Counted from the first letter of the stretch, positions 8,989-18,715 are shown. The stretch: DNA of 64,000 bases from DATFVA01 sp963774455 (GCA_963774455.1 CAVZFD010000002.1:1-64000); one strand, 5' to 3'. Program-made: numbers and translations. The notes: generated from the sequence alone by a model not told the origin.

Positions 8989-9731
8989 TTTAATTGAGTA
9001 TAAGCTGAGACAAACTTTTCAAGTCCCGGATCAGACCTTTCGAAAAATTCTTCCGCCGGATAGAAGGGTGAAAGAGTTCCATTCTCAAGAAAGGCGATGC
9101 GGTCGCCGGACTTCCGGGCAAACTCAAGATCCTGGGTTACAAGCAGAACGGAATTTTTATCCTTTTTAATGAATTCCTTCAGCTTTAATATTATGAGGTT
9201 GGAAACAGGAGTATCTATTCCGGAAGTTGGTTCATCAAGTATCAATATTTCCGGTTTTGCAAGTAAGGATGCGGCAAGCAGGAGTCTTTGAGCCATCCCC
9301 CCGCTTATCTCATATGGATAGAGTTTGAACAATCCTTTGATATCGGGTAAGAGTAAGTCCTCAAATAGTTTTATCAAGCCGGGATTATCATCATCTTCAC
9401 GGAAATTATGACCAATATTCCTTAAAGGATCAAAACTATTAATCGCGTCCTGAAATACATATCTGATTCCGGATTTGCGGATATTTAATAATTCATCATA
9501 GGAAGCTGCCGTCAGATCGGTTTCGTTAAAGAATACTTTACCGGTTACCGAGTAAAACCTTTCATCGAGAAGCCGGGTTAAAGACCTGACAAGGGTCGAT
9601 TTACCTGTGCCGTTTTTTCCAACAATGATGTTTATTCTGTTGTTTTCCACCTGAAAGAATACATCCTTTAGAAGCACTCTTTCGGTTCCATCACCCTTTA
9701 TAGAGATATTATTTATTTCCGCCTTAAGCAT
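8985..9731 (-). CDS. Peptide ABC transporter ATPase (DppD/OppD-like)
   Basis: 248 aa. Walker A GKNGTGKST near residue 40, a Q-loop region (YVFQDAINSFDPLRNIG), signature ISGGMAQRLLLAASLL, Walker B ILILDEPTSG, and a switch region VLLVTQDLE with Gln where many family members have His. It is shorter than typical DppD (~320 aa) and lacks the HPY tail. First gene of the minus-strand unit. With the next gene it forms the two-ATPase set usual for this transporter class. It is transcribed away from the SBP/permease operon across an 83-base shared promoter region. Confidence 0.87.
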   Translation of the reverse strand: MLKAEINNISIKGDGTERVLLKDVFFQVENNRINIIVGKNGTGKSTLVRSLTRLLDERFYSVTGKVFFNETDLTAASYDELLNIRKSGIRYVFQDAINSFDPLRNIGHNFREDDDNPGLIKLFEDLLLPDIKGLFKLYPYEISGGMAQRLLLAASLLAKPEILILDEPTSGIDTPVSNLIILKLKEFIKKDKNSVLLVTQDLEFARKSGDRIAFLENGTLSPFYPAEEFFERSDPGLEKFVSAYTQLK

Positions 9732-9814
9732 TTGATCCAGTTTTATTTTTTATTTGTTAAACAAAATAATAAATTACCTGCAAATTTATTTAACTACTCT
9801 CAGGAGAAGAGTTA
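9732..9814. promoter_or_regulatory. Divergent promoter region of the peptide transporter
   Basis: 83 bases between two divergent operons, very AT-rich, with a perfect palindrome TTTGTTAAACAAA (about 9751-9763) suited to a dimeric regulator. AGGAGA at 9802-9807 is the ribosome binding site for the plus-strand gene. I cannot place a -10/-35 pair with confidence. Confidence 0.45.
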
Positions 9815-11473
9815 ATGAAAGTAAGATACCTCTGTATTCTGATATCTCTTTCTTCTTTAATTTTTTTCTCATCCTGCCGGTCAGGTTCAACTTCAAGGGA
9901 TTACATTGTTGTGGGGATTACACAGGATGTTGAATCTATAAATCCGTTATTTGCATTCAGTGTGGATGAAGGCAGCATATCCGAGCTTTTGTATCTGGGA
10001 ATGGTGCAGCATGACTGGAATGAAGAAAAGGGCGAAATTACCTCTGAACCGCTTCTGGCCAGAGACTGGGAATGGAATTCCGATACTTCAGCCATAACGG
10101 TAAATCTTCGTAATGATGTTAAATGGTCGGATGGAGAGATGCTGACGGCAAAAGATGTTGTTTTTTCATTCGATATCTTTTCTGATCCTGTCGTTGACAG
10201 CCGGTTATTCGGCAGCTTTGAGAAGTTTTATACCGATACAACAGGTCATATACTCGTTAATAAAACTTTCGAGATACTTTCTGATTACCGGCTTAAAATA
10301 AATTTTCTTCCTCATTCGCATCCCACTATGTTTAATATTGATCTTCCTATAATGCCGGAACATATTTTTTCGAAAATAAACAGGAAAGAATTGGCGACAT
10401 CGGATATAAATTCGAAACCTGTTACCAACGGTCCGTATAGTCTGGACAACTGGGACAAAAATCAGTCATTAACTCTCAAGGCTGATCCGGCTTCTTTTTT
10501 ATACCACGACGGAATTATAAACAAAATAGTGTTTAAGATAATACCGGAATATACTTCAAGGCTAACACAGCTGAAAAAAGGGGAAATTGATCTGTGCGAG
10601 CTTATAAAACCTGAAGATGCTCCGGCTCTGAAAAAACAGGGAAATCTTGAAATCGTGCCTGTAAAAGGAAGAGAATATGAATATGTCGGCTGGAATAATA
10701 TAGATCCTGATGTTTTTAATAACAGCGGTAAACTTGTACCGAATAAGTTATTTGGCCTGGTGCAGACAAGAAAAGCTCTGTCCTATGCAATAAATAAACA
10801 AGAAATACTGGAGGAATATCTTCATAATTACGGACAGCTGGCTGCAGGACCTGTATCGCCGATCTTTAAAAAAGTGCTAAACGATGGGATTGAGCCATAT
10901 AACTATGATCCTTCAAAAGCAAAACAACTGCTGAATGAAGTGGGGTGGAAAGATATTGATAATGACGGGATCCTTGAAAAAGATGGAGTTAAGTTCTCCT
11001 TCGATCTGTATATACCCGGAGGAAATCCCCTGCGGAATTATTCAGCCACGGTTATAAAAAACGATCTGAAGAATATTGGTATTTCCGTAAATGTACAGAC
11101 TATGGAACTTAATACCTTCCTCGACAATCTCTTTACTAAGAAATTCAACGCATGGATTGCCAGCTGGTATATAGCTATTCCCCTGGAACTGAAAATGATG
11201 TGGTATTCAGAGTTAAACAGTACACCGCTTAACGTTCAAAGCTATTCCAATAAACAAATTGATAAACTCCTGGATGAAATAGAACAAAGTCCCGGAAATG
11301 AAAAACTTAACGATCTTTATAAACAATTCCAGGAGATTATACATAACGATGAACCTGTAACATTTTTATACTGGATTGATAATATAACCGCACATAATAA
11401 AAGAATAAAGAACATTGATATCAATCCGCTTGGAGTAATTCATCACTGTTGGAATTGGAAACTGGAAGATTAA
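9815..11473 (+). CDS. Peptide ABC transporter substrate-binding lipoprotein (SBP family 5)
   Basis: 552 aa. Lipoprotein signal peptide with a lipobox ending at the Cys in IFFSSCRSGS (~residue 21). Family 5 hallmarks: VGITQDVESINPLFAF, RDNVKW-like NLRNDVKWSDGEMLTAKDV, TNGPYSLDNWDKN, TRKALSYAINKQEIL, and the C-terminal repeat of Asp-rich binding-lobe motifs. It should capture oligopeptides (or similar solutes) in the periplasm and deliver them to the permeases that follow 10 bases downstream. First gene of a five-gene plus-strand operon. Confidence 0.92.
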   Translation: MKVRYLCILISLSSLIFFSSCRSGSTSRDYIVVGITQDVESINPLFAFSVDEGSISELLYLGMVQHDWNEEKGEITSEPLLARDWEWNSDTSAITVNLRNDVKWSDGEMLTAKDVVFSFDIFSDPVVDSRLFGSFEKFYTDTTGHILVNKTFEILSDYRLKINFLPHSHPTMFNIDLPIMPEHIFSKINRKELATSDINSKPVTNGPYSLDNWDKNQSLTLKADPASFLYHDGIINKIVFKIIPEYTSRLTQLKKGEIDLCELIKPEDAPALKKQGNLEIVPVKGREYEYVGWNNIDPDVFNNSGKLVPNKLFGLVQTRKALSYAINKQEILEEYLHNYGQLAAGPVSPIFKKVLNDGIEPYNYDPSKAKQLLNEVGWKDIDNDGILEKDGVKFSFDLYIPGGNPLRNYSATVIKNDLKNIGISVNVQTMELNTFLDNLFTKKFNAWIASWYIAIPLELKMMWYSELNSTPLNVQSYSNKQIDKLLDEIEQSPGNEKLNDLYKQFQEIIHNDEPVTFLYWIDNITAHNKRIKNIDINPLGVIHHCWNWKLED

Positions 11474-11483
11474 ATAATTTATT

Positions 11484-12470
11484 ATGAAAGAAAGTTTCGG
11501 CAGAGCCATATTATTCAGGATAGCATCCTCGCTGCTGATCTTGTTCTTCCTGGTTAGTTTCCTCTTTTTTTTATTGCGTATCTCTCCCGGAGGACCCGAA
11601 CAAAAGTATATTTCACCCCAGTTAAAGCCGGAATTAATAGAAAAGGTCAGGGAGTCCTTTCACCTGGATAAACCACTCATCGAGCAGTATACAGCCTTCC
11701 TTGTCAACTCTTTCGAAGGTAATTTTGGGGTATCATATAACTATAGGGAACCGGTGTTTGATGTAATAATGAATTACCTGCCGTTTACTCTCATCTTTGC
11801 ACTGATAGTTGTAATTGTACAACTGGTTCTGAGTTTCTGGCTGTCCTTTATTGCTGTCGGTAATTTGAACAGCGGAACTGACAGAGCTATATCCAGGTTC
11901 ACGCTTTTACTTTATTCGATACCAACGTTCGTTGCGGGAGTGTTCCTGATTTATATTTTTTCCGAAAAAATAGAACTTTTTCCTTCATCAGGTATAAAGT
12001 CAATAAATCATAGTGAAATGAGCTTCGCTTCTCAGGTATGGGATTACTCTGTACACCTCGTACTTCCGGTTATTACTCTCTGTCTCGGCGGAATAGCTGT
12101 CTATTATAGGTATTTAAGGGATAACCTGGAGGAGATTTACAACAAACCATTTGTTCTGAACCTGAGAGCTTCAGGCACCTCGGAAAAGAAAATCACTCTG
12201 AGGCATGTTATCCCAAATGCCTTGAATCCCCTGATTACCGTTGCGGGGATTGATCTTGGACTCTTACTGAGCGGCGCCCTTATCACTGAAGTCATTTTCG
12301 GACTGCCGGGTATGGGCAGGTTAACTGTAACAGCTATTCTGACCCGTGATTATCCTCTGGTCCTTGGCTGTACCTTCATTGCCGGAGTCTTTATAGTTAT
12401 TACAAATCTTGCAGCAGATATTATTAAAGCAAAAATTGATAAAAGATTAATCAAAGGAATTTCCGGATAA
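11484..12470 (+). CDS. Peptide ABC transporter permease (DppB-like)
   Basis: 328 aa with about six membrane segments. N-terminal RISPGGPEQKYISPQ and a GNFGVSYNYREPVFDVI segment are typical of DppB/OppB. The EAA loop is RASGTSEKKITLRHVIPNAL, with LITVAGIDLGLLLSGALITEVIFGLPGMGRL following. Forms the inner-membrane channel with the next gene. The next start codon lies one base past its stop. Confidence 0.9.
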   Translation: MKESFGRAILFRIASSLLILFFLVSFLFFLLRISPGGPEQKYISPQLKPELIEKVRESFHLDKPLIEQYTAFLVNSFEGNFGVSYNYREPVFDVIMNYLPFTLIFALIVVIVQLVLSFWLSFIAVGNLNSGTDRAISRFTLLLYSIPTFVAGVFLIYIFSEKIELFPSSGIKSINHSEMSFASQVWDYSVHLVLPVITLCLGGIAVYYRYLRDNLEEIYNKPFVLNLRASGTSEKKITLRHVIPNALNPLITVAGIDLGLLLSGALITEVIFGLPGMGRLTVTAILTRDYPLVLGCTFIAGVFIVITNLAADIIKAKIDKRLIKGISG

Positions 12471-12471
12471 A

Positions 12472-13725
12472 TTGAATTTCCAGATTAAAAATCGTCATCT
12501 TATAATATTCATAATCCTGGTGATAATCGTCCTGCGGTTTTCCCGCCTGTCGGAAATAGCTGTGCTGCTTTACTCATTTGTGATTTCATTTTTTAAGAAC
12601 CCCACGGAGGTTTTACCTCTGCTTAATTTCTCTCTGGCCGATAATTTCATTTCAGTTATTCTGATTTTAGTCATATTGAGTTATCTGGCAGCTGCCGGTA
12701 GAAAACAACCCATCCTGAATAAAAAACTTAATATTACATCTTCGATCATTATTTTACTTTTAGTTTTCTTTATTTTTTCACCTGTAGTATCTACCTGTGA
12801 TCCTGATTATCAGGGTAATATAGGAATAACCAAACTTCTGCCGCCGTTTTCCGAAGTAAAAACCCTTTCACCTTCAGAGGGTGATTCTGGTATCGCGGAA
12901 CAACGAAACCGGTTGTTGAATAAACCTGTTATTTATATTGACAGCATTAGAAACGCTGACAATGAATATTACTTTTATCAAAAAGGAATTCAAAACAGGG
13001 CAGAGTCTGGCAAAATAAAGTTTAGAAATGGAACTCCGGTTGTAAATTCACGAATGTTCATTCTGGGTTCCGATGAATTTGGAAGAGATATTTTTTCGCG
13101 CCTGGTTTATGGAACAAGGATTTCTATGATTGTAGGCCTGGGTGCGGTCATAATTGCATTCGTACTGGGTATCGGCCTGGGTTTTCTTGCAGGCTATTCC
13201 GGATGGGTTTTTGATACTTTGCTGAACCGGTTCACCGATATGTTCCTTTCAATCCCAGTTATATTTCTGATTATACTTATACTGGCCCTTTTTGGTAATT
13301 CAATATTTACCATCATTTTGATCCTGGGATTTTCAGGCTGGATGAGTTTGTTCAAGATCGTTAGAAGCGAAGTTATTTCAATTAAGCAGAAAGATTACTT
13401 CATTACAGCTGTAAAAATAGGTTTGCCGGGTCGGCAACTGCTGTTAAAGGAAATTCTCCCTGTAATAATAGCACCAGTTATTGTGAACCTAATATTTCAG
13501 TATGGAAATGTTATTCTTGCAGAAGCTGCCTTGAGTTATCTTGGCCTTGGAACAGGATTGAATTATCCGTCCTGGGGCAGTATGATTGAGGCCGGTCAGG
13601 AATATTTATCGTTGGCATGGTGGATGATATTCTTCCCCGGATTAGCTTTAACACTAACTTTATTCACAGCTAATAACCTGGGCAGAGAGCTGAATAGATT
13701 CTATAATCCAAGAATAAATAAATGA
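12472..13725 (+). CDS. Peptide ABC transporter permease (DppC-like), long N-terminus
   Basis: 417 aa, starting at TTG 12472. Longer than the usual ~290 aa: the first ~195 residues hold extra membrane segments and a periplasmic insert before the conserved core beginning HPLGTDEFGRD-like at FILGSDEFGRDIFSRLVYGT. EAA loop: AVKIGLPGRQLLLKEILPVI; then LGLGTGLNYPSWGSMIEAGQ. Its TGA overlaps the ATG of the Ser/Thr kinase gene (ATGA), so translation of transporter and kinase is directly coupled. Confidence 0.88.
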   Translation: MNFQIKNRHLIIFIILVIIVLRFSRLSEIAVLLYSFVISFFKNPTEVLPLLNFSLADNFISVILILVILSYLAAAGRKQPILNKKLNITSSIIILLLVFFIFSPVVSTCDPDYQGNIGITKLLPPFSEVKTLSPSEGDSGIAEQRNRLLNKPVIYIDSIRNADNEYYFYQKGIQNRAESGKIKFRNGTPVVNSRMFILGSDEFGRDIFSRLVYGTRISMIVGLGAVIIAFVLGIGLGFLAGYSGWVFDTLLNRFTDMFLSIPVIFLIILILALFGNSIFTIILILGFSGWMSLFKIVRSEVISIKQKDYFITAVKIGLPGRQLLLKEILPVIIAPVIVNLIFQYGNVILAEAALSYLGLGTGLNYPSWGSMIEAGQEYLSLAWWMIFFPGLALTLTLFTANNLGRELNRFYNPRINK

Positions 13726-16700
13726 TTAATGATCGTTATAAAATATCAGGAAAATTAGGAGAAGGGAGAAGTACGGTGTATCTCTGCGAAGATACACTGA
13801 AAGAAAATTCGCGTCTGGCAATCAAGATTCTGCCATCTTCTGTGAATCCCGAAGAAAAAAAAGCTTTCCGGGATGAATTTTTCCTGCTTCAGAAGCTGAA
13901 TCATCCGAATATAATAAGAGTTTTTGATTATGGGGTGATAGTCGCGTTAGATGAATTCGATTCGAAATTTAACATTAGTACAGGCAGTCCTTTTTTTACT
14001 CTCGAGTATTTCGAAGGAGTGGAACTGTATGAATTAAAGAACCTGGACCGGGAAAATACTTTAGCTGATGTCATATGTCAGGCAGCCTCTGTTCTTTACT
14101 ATCTTCATCAATCCTCATATATATATTATGATCTTAAGTCGGAAAACATTCTTGTAAGAGAAAAAGATAATCTTCCCGTCATTAAGTTTATTGATTTCGG
14201 CCTGACAACCAGGGTCAAAGAAATTGAAAATGTAAGTGCCAGGGGAACGTCGGAGTATATTGCCCCGGAGATTTTAAGGAAAGAGGATATTGACCATCGT
14301 ATTGATCTTTATTCGTTCGGAATACTCTTATATAAAATATTATACGGTAAATTTCCTTTTTCCGGAAAAGATCAACTGGGAATATATAAAGCACACCTTA
14401 ATGAGCAGTTTGAATTCCCTGAAACCTCAATCAGCGAAAAGCTTGGTAACATTGTAAAGATTTTATTATCCAAGGATCCCGAAGAAAGATTTTATACCTC
14501 AATAGGGATAATAAATGAGATAGCCCCTGCGAAATTACATGATCTCAGGAAAGACTGGACCAGGATTCAGTCGTTCACTGCCAGGAAGGATGCATTCTCA
14601 ATTATCTCTACTTACATAGAACAGGAAAACGGGGGTGAGGTATTGTGCATCAAAGGTGCGGAAGGGGCCGGCAAATCCACGCTACTGCAGGAATTAAACT
14701 ATAAATATCCTTTCTCATTTCTGCTTTCTGCAGATCAGAGGACTAACGGCAACATCTGGCAGGTGTTTTTAAGGGAAATCCTTCACCGGGAGAATATTTA
14801 TTTCAGAATAGATCAGGCTACCCTTGCAGGGATTAATAAGTTACTCGATGGAAATAGCGTTAACCTTGCTGAGGAATTAAAGACCGTTATAATTAAAATA
14901 ATATCGGCCGGCAGGTTTGTATTATTAATAGATAACTTTAACCTGATAAGCAATTTCGACCTTGATCTTTTTGTTCAGATAATCCCTATACTCCAGGTAA
15001 ACAAAATTAAGGTAGTACTTACCGAAGACTCTTCGATAGATTATAAATCAAAAGCAGTTAACAACCTCCAGGTAATTAATCTGAACCCTTTCACCGAAAG
15101 TGAAGTTACCGAGTTTGTGCAGAATAGTTTCGCGGGATTTTATCCCCGTGAAGAAGTCAAAAAAGCTATTATGCTTTACTCGGATCTTTTACCGGGCAGT
15201 ATAGAGATTTTTCTGAAAGATCTGATTGTACTTGATATACTTAGATTTGGCGTTAGAGGTCCTTCGCTCAGTATCGATAAAAACATTGATGAAATTCTGA
15301 AGGGTAGTCAGGAGGATATCTATAAATTCAGAATCGAAAATCTTGATGCTGAAAGCAGGGATCTGGCAATATTTTTGTCCTTATTTAATGTCAATCTTGA
15401 CATCAGGTCAATAGCTGTTCTTACTGACCGTACTGAGCGCGATATTATAAATATTCTGGTAAAATTATCCGAAACTAATATCATTCATTTCAATCCGGTA
15501 ATAAACATAACACAATTTACTTCGAGGGGGATAAAAGAGTATATCTGTTCGACTATCGAGGATTTAAGCACAGCGCATTTAAAAATAGCAGAGATTGTCG
15601 CCGGCAGATTACAAGATTTTAATAAGACTGAACTTGCAATGCATTGGGAGGCTGCCGGGGAGTATGAACTTGCTTACGATACCCTGAAGGAAGAAATAAC
15701 CAGGGCCAGAAATGCCTCTGCTTTGGCATATGAAAGAAGTCTGCTTGAACACCTCAGAAGTTTACCGCTTAAACTTGACAGCCTGAGAGAAATTAAAACA
15801 GCATTAAGCAACTGCCTGTTTCAAATTGGTGAGCATCAGGCAAGCCTGGTCTTGATAAATGAATTGTTAGAGAATCCCGTCTCTTCAAAGGAAGAGATTT
15901 TGTTAAATATATTAAAAGGCAAAGCACTCATTTCAAGTCAGAACCTTGAAGAAGGTAAGAAACTGCTGGAATCTATCCTGGTCAGGATTAAAAACAACGA
16001 ACGGAAAAATGAAATATTAGCTGAAATAACTGAAGCCGAATTTGAAATGGCAAAATATGACGAGGCAGAAGAACTGGCTGATAAACTGGTTGCTGATCGC
16101 AATTCCCCCTTAGAAACTAAAGGGAAAATATATAGAATTAAAGGATTGATTGAATTATTTAAAAATAATAATCCAAAGGGTACAATATTATTTTTGAAAC
16201 GGGCTCTGAACAAATTTCAAAAAAATAAACAACTGTCGAAAGTTGCCTCGATGCAAAATAATCTCGGAAATATTTATAATATAGTGGGTGAAAGAGATTT
16301 GGCCGAAAGTTATTGGAATCAGGCGCTTGAGACAAATAGTTCCATTGGCAATTTATTGCAGAACGCTATAATCTTACTGAATTTTGGGATTTATTACCTT
16401 GATATTTGTAATTATGAAAGAGCTATAAAATACTACCTGGATGCAGAATCATTATTTAAGACATTGGGAGATAAAAACAACCTTGGAATTACGTTTGTAA
16501 ATCTGGGAGAAGTTTATCTAATACTTAGTGAATATGAAAAATCAATAAATGCTCTTAATAAAGCATCCGAAATATTTGCGACATTAGAAAACAAGGTTGA
16601 GCAAAGCGAAGCTGAATTCTTATTGGGTAAACTCTTCTATGGGCTGGGAGACATCAGCAGCCTGTCAGGGGTAATAAAGAAATATTCTAAATACTCGTTA

Positions 16701-17276
16701 CACCTGGATAGATCAGAGTTCAATTATAATTATCTTAATCTCCTGCACGATATTATGAATCATGAAAGTTCTGATATCGTTAATAGATTATTTGTCTTAA
16801 GAGAGAGAAGCCTGATCTATTCCGATAACTTCCTTTTTTGTGAACTCCAGGTCCGAATAATTGAGGAACTGATAAAATCCCATGATTTCAGTAGAGCTAA
16901 AAAAGAATTGGCTCTTGAAAATTTTGTTAATATTTGTAAAGAACATACTTATTATAATGCTTACAGAAATTACTTAGCGGGCAAAGTTTTCGTGTCGCTC
17001 AGGGATGAAAAGGTAAAACCCTTTATTGATTATTATGAAGAAGCATACCATCTTATAAATGAAATAAGTATAACCGAGCTTACATGGAAAATATTATTTG
17101 AATTATATACACTATATTCCGAAAGAGGGAATATGTCCCGTATGAATGAATTTGGAAATTATACAAGACGGACAATCTATTACATCGCTGATCAATTCAA
17201 ATCTGAAAAGCTAAGAAGAGTATACCTTGAAAAACCGGAGAGACAAAATGCACTTAATATTTTAGAAAGAAATTAA
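13722..17276 (+). CDS. Ser/Thr protein kinase fused to a P-loop ATPase and TPR repeats
   Basis: 1184 aa, no membrane segment. Residues ~6-265 are a protein kinase: Gly loop GKLGEGRSTVY, ATP Lys35 (LAIKIL), Glu52, catalytic Asp137 in YYDLKSEN (HRD is replaced by YYD), DFG 158-160, APE 181-183. Residues ~285-600 are a STAND/AAA-type ATPase with Walker A GAEGAGKST (312-320) and FVLLIDNFN as Walker B. Residues ~640-1180 are TPR-like helical repeats (e.g. ASMQNNLGNIYNIVGERDLA, GITFVNLGEVYLILSEYEKS). This is the PknK/large-regulator layout, expected to integrate a signal and phosphorylate partners. It overlaps the permease gene and lies 15 bases before the sigma-54 activator gene, its likely partner; the actual target is unknown. 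Confidence 0.88.
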   Translation: MINDRYKISGKLGEGRSTVYLCEDTLKENSRLAIKILPSSVNPEEKKAFRDEFFLLQKLNHPNIIRVFDYGVIVALDEFDSKFNISTGSPFFTLEYFEGVELYELKNLDRENTLADVICQAASVLYYLHQSSYIYYDLKSENILVREKDNLPVIKFIDFGLTTRVKEIENVSARGTSEYIAPEILRKEDIDHRIDLYSFGILLYKILYGKFPFSGKDQLGIYKAHLNEQFEFPETSISEKLGNIVKILLSKDPEERFYTSIGIINEIAPAKLHDLRKDWTRIQSFTARKDAFSIISTYIEQENGGEVLCIKGAEGAGKSTLLQELNYKYPFSFLLSADQRTNGNIWQVFLREILHRENIYFRIDQATLAGINKLLDGNSVNLAEELKTVIIKIISAGRFVLLIDNFNLISNFDLDLFVQIIPILQVNKIKVVLTEDSSIDYKSKAVNNLQVINLNPFTESEVTEFVQNSFAGFYPREEVKKAIMLYSDLLPGSIEIFLKDLIVLDILRFGVRGPSLSIDKNIDEILKGSQEDIYKFRIENLDAESRDLAIFLSLFNVNLDIRSIAVLTDRTERDIINILVKLSETNIIHFNPVINITQFTSRGIKEYICSTIEDLSTAHLKIAEIVAGRLQDFNKTELAMHWEAAGEYELAYDTLKEEITRARNASALAYERSLLEHLRSLPLKLDSLREIKTALSNCLFQIGEHQASLVLINELLENPVSSKEEILLNILKGKALISSQNLEEGKKLLESILVRIKNNERKNEILAEITEAEFEMAKYDEAEELADKLVADRNSPLETKGKIYRIKGLIELFKNNNPKGTILFLKRALNKFQKNKQLSKVASMQNNLGNIYNIVGERDLAESYWNQALETNSSIGNLLQNAIILLNFGIYYLDICNYERAIKYYLDAESLFKTLGDKNNLGITFVNLGEVYLILSEYEKSINALNKASEIFATLENKVEQSEAEFLLGKLFYGLGDISSLSGVIKKYSKYSLHLDRSEFNYNYLNLLHDIMNHESSDIVNRLFVLRERSLIYSDNFLFCELQVRIIEELIKSHDFSRAKKELALENFVNICKEHTYYNAYRNYLAGKVFVSLRDEKVKPFIDYYEEAYHLINEISITELTWKILFELYTLYSERGNMSRMNEFGNYTRRTIYYIADQFKSEKLRRVYLEKPERQNALNILERN

Positions 17277-17291
17277 TTTATTTTTGTAATT

Positions 17292-18674
17292 ATGGATGGA
17301 TTTGAAGAAATAGTTATCAGGGTATATTCAGATGATGAAGATCTTGCCTCTATTAATTCTGCCCTGGCTAAGCTTAAAAGTTCAAATATCAATCTCCTTC
17401 CACTTAACGACAAAAAACTTTTCCTTGAGGATTTTGAGATTTTGGTCCTAAAGCTTACCGGGATAGAATCCCGTTTTATCCAGCAGGCAGTTGAGCTGAA
17501 GAAGCCTTTGAACAGTAAATTATTGTTCGTGATACCTGAAAATAATACCCTCCTTGCAGTCACACTCTCAAAATTAGGATTCAACGATATATTTATTCTG
17601 CCTTATGAGGTTTATAAATTCTCGACATATCTGGATGAAACCATAGAAGATTTTGAAGCAAGAAGACAGGGGGAACTTATACTTGATGAGGCTGAAACCT
17701 CTGCCGACTTTGGAAGTTTCATCGGAATTTCTGAGTCTGTTTCGAAAATAAAACGGTTAGCAAAAAAGATATCATCAGAACCCCGGCTAAATATACTTAT
17801 TCTTGGGGAAACAGGAACGGGCAAAGGACTGCTGGCTAAATTAATTCATAATAACAGTCTTGGCAACAATAGTGCCTTCGTTGATGTTCTATGTACTGCT
17901 ATTCCGGAAGCATTGCTGGAATCTGAGTTATTCGGACATGAGAAAGGAGCTTTTACCAGCGCACAGTTTAAAAAAAGCGGCTTATTTGAAATTGCTGAAA
18001 ATGGTACGCTCTTCCTTGATGAAATAGGGGATCTGTCAATTTCCCTTCAGGCTAAGCTCCTTAGAGTTATAGAAAAGAAAATGATAAGGAGATTGGGCGG
18101 CGTAACAGATATTCCTGTAAATGCCAGGATAATCTCAGCAACCAACAGGAAACTTGATGAAATGATCGAGGAAAATACTTTCAGAAGCGATCTTTTTTAC
18201 AGGTTAAATACGGTTTCTATTGAAATTCCTCCGCTCAGAGAAAGACAAGACGATATACAGATGCTGCTTGAAAATTTTATAAAAGATTATAATGCTCAAT
18301 TTAATAAACAGATTTCCAGGATTGATGGTGACCTGGAGGATTTTATCTTGAATTACAGCTGGCCAGGAAATGTAAGAGAATTAAAGAATTCAGTAGAACG
18401 GGCTGTACTTCTGAGTGAGGGTAAAAACCTGAGCCTGAAAAACTTTTCGAGTATTATCAATTTTACCCCCCCGGTCGAACCTGTTGAGGAGAAAGCACCA
18501 ACTCTTCATCCCCATATTATAAATCTTCAGCTGAATTATATTAGCACGGATCTTGAAGAACTAAGCCAGTTGTATGCTGAGCAGGTTCTTAAAAAATTTA
18601 AGGGCAACAAGACAAGAACTTCTCAACAGCTTGGGATTTCAAGACCCAAACTTGACAAATTGTTAAGAAAATAA
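17292..18674 (+). CDS. Sigma-54-dependent transcriptional activator (NtrC-type) with degenerate receiver
   Basis: 460 aa. Residues 1-120 have receiver-like size and pattern (VLKLTGIE, LLFVIPENN, ILPYEVYKF) but no acidic pocket or phosphorylatable Asp at the expected place (FEILVLK). Residues ~143-370 are the AAA+ domain: Walker A GETGTGKG (172-179), loop 1 GAFTSA (219-224) in place of GAFTGA, Walker B LFLDE (240-244), and arginine residues R298/R304. Residues ~418-460 are a Fis-type helix-turn-helix (NKTRTSQQLGISRPKLDKLL). It should bind upstream sites and remodel sigma-54 holoenzyme. Control is probably not by a classical histidine kinase; the adjacent Ser/Thr kinase is the obvious candidate. 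Confidence 0.9.
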   Translation: MDGFEEIVIRVYSDDEDLASINSALAKLKSSNINLLPLNDKKLFLEDFEILVLKLTGIESRFIQQAVELKKPLNSKLLFVIPENNTLLAVTLSKLGFNDIFILPYEVYKFSTYLDETIEDFEARRQGELILDEAETSADFGSFIGISESVSKIKRLAKKISSEPRLNILILGETGTGKGLLAKLIHNNSLGNNSAFVDVLCTAIPEALLESELFGHEKGAFTSAQFKKSGLFEIAENGTLFLDEIGDLSISLQAKLLRVIEKKMIRRLGGVTDIPVNARIISATNRKLDEMIEENTFRSDLFYRLNTVSIEIPPLRERQDDIQMLLENFIKDYNAQFNKQISRIDGDLEDFILNYSWPGNVRELKNSVERAVLLSEGKNLSLKNFSSIINFTPPVEPVEEKAPTLHPHIINLQLNYISTDLEELSQLYAEQVLKKFKGNKTRTSQQLGISRPKLDKLLRK

Positions 18675-18715
18675 ACTTTCGGAGTAGCACTTAGTCCGGA
18701 GTTTAATAATTTTTA
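18673..18715 (+). terminator. Probable weak terminator after the activator gene
   Basis: Imperfect inverted repeat AAACTTTCGGA (18673-18683) / TCCGGAGTTT (18695-18704), followed by an AT-rich stretch with runs of T. It would end the transporter-kinase-activator operon. Confidence 0.5.
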
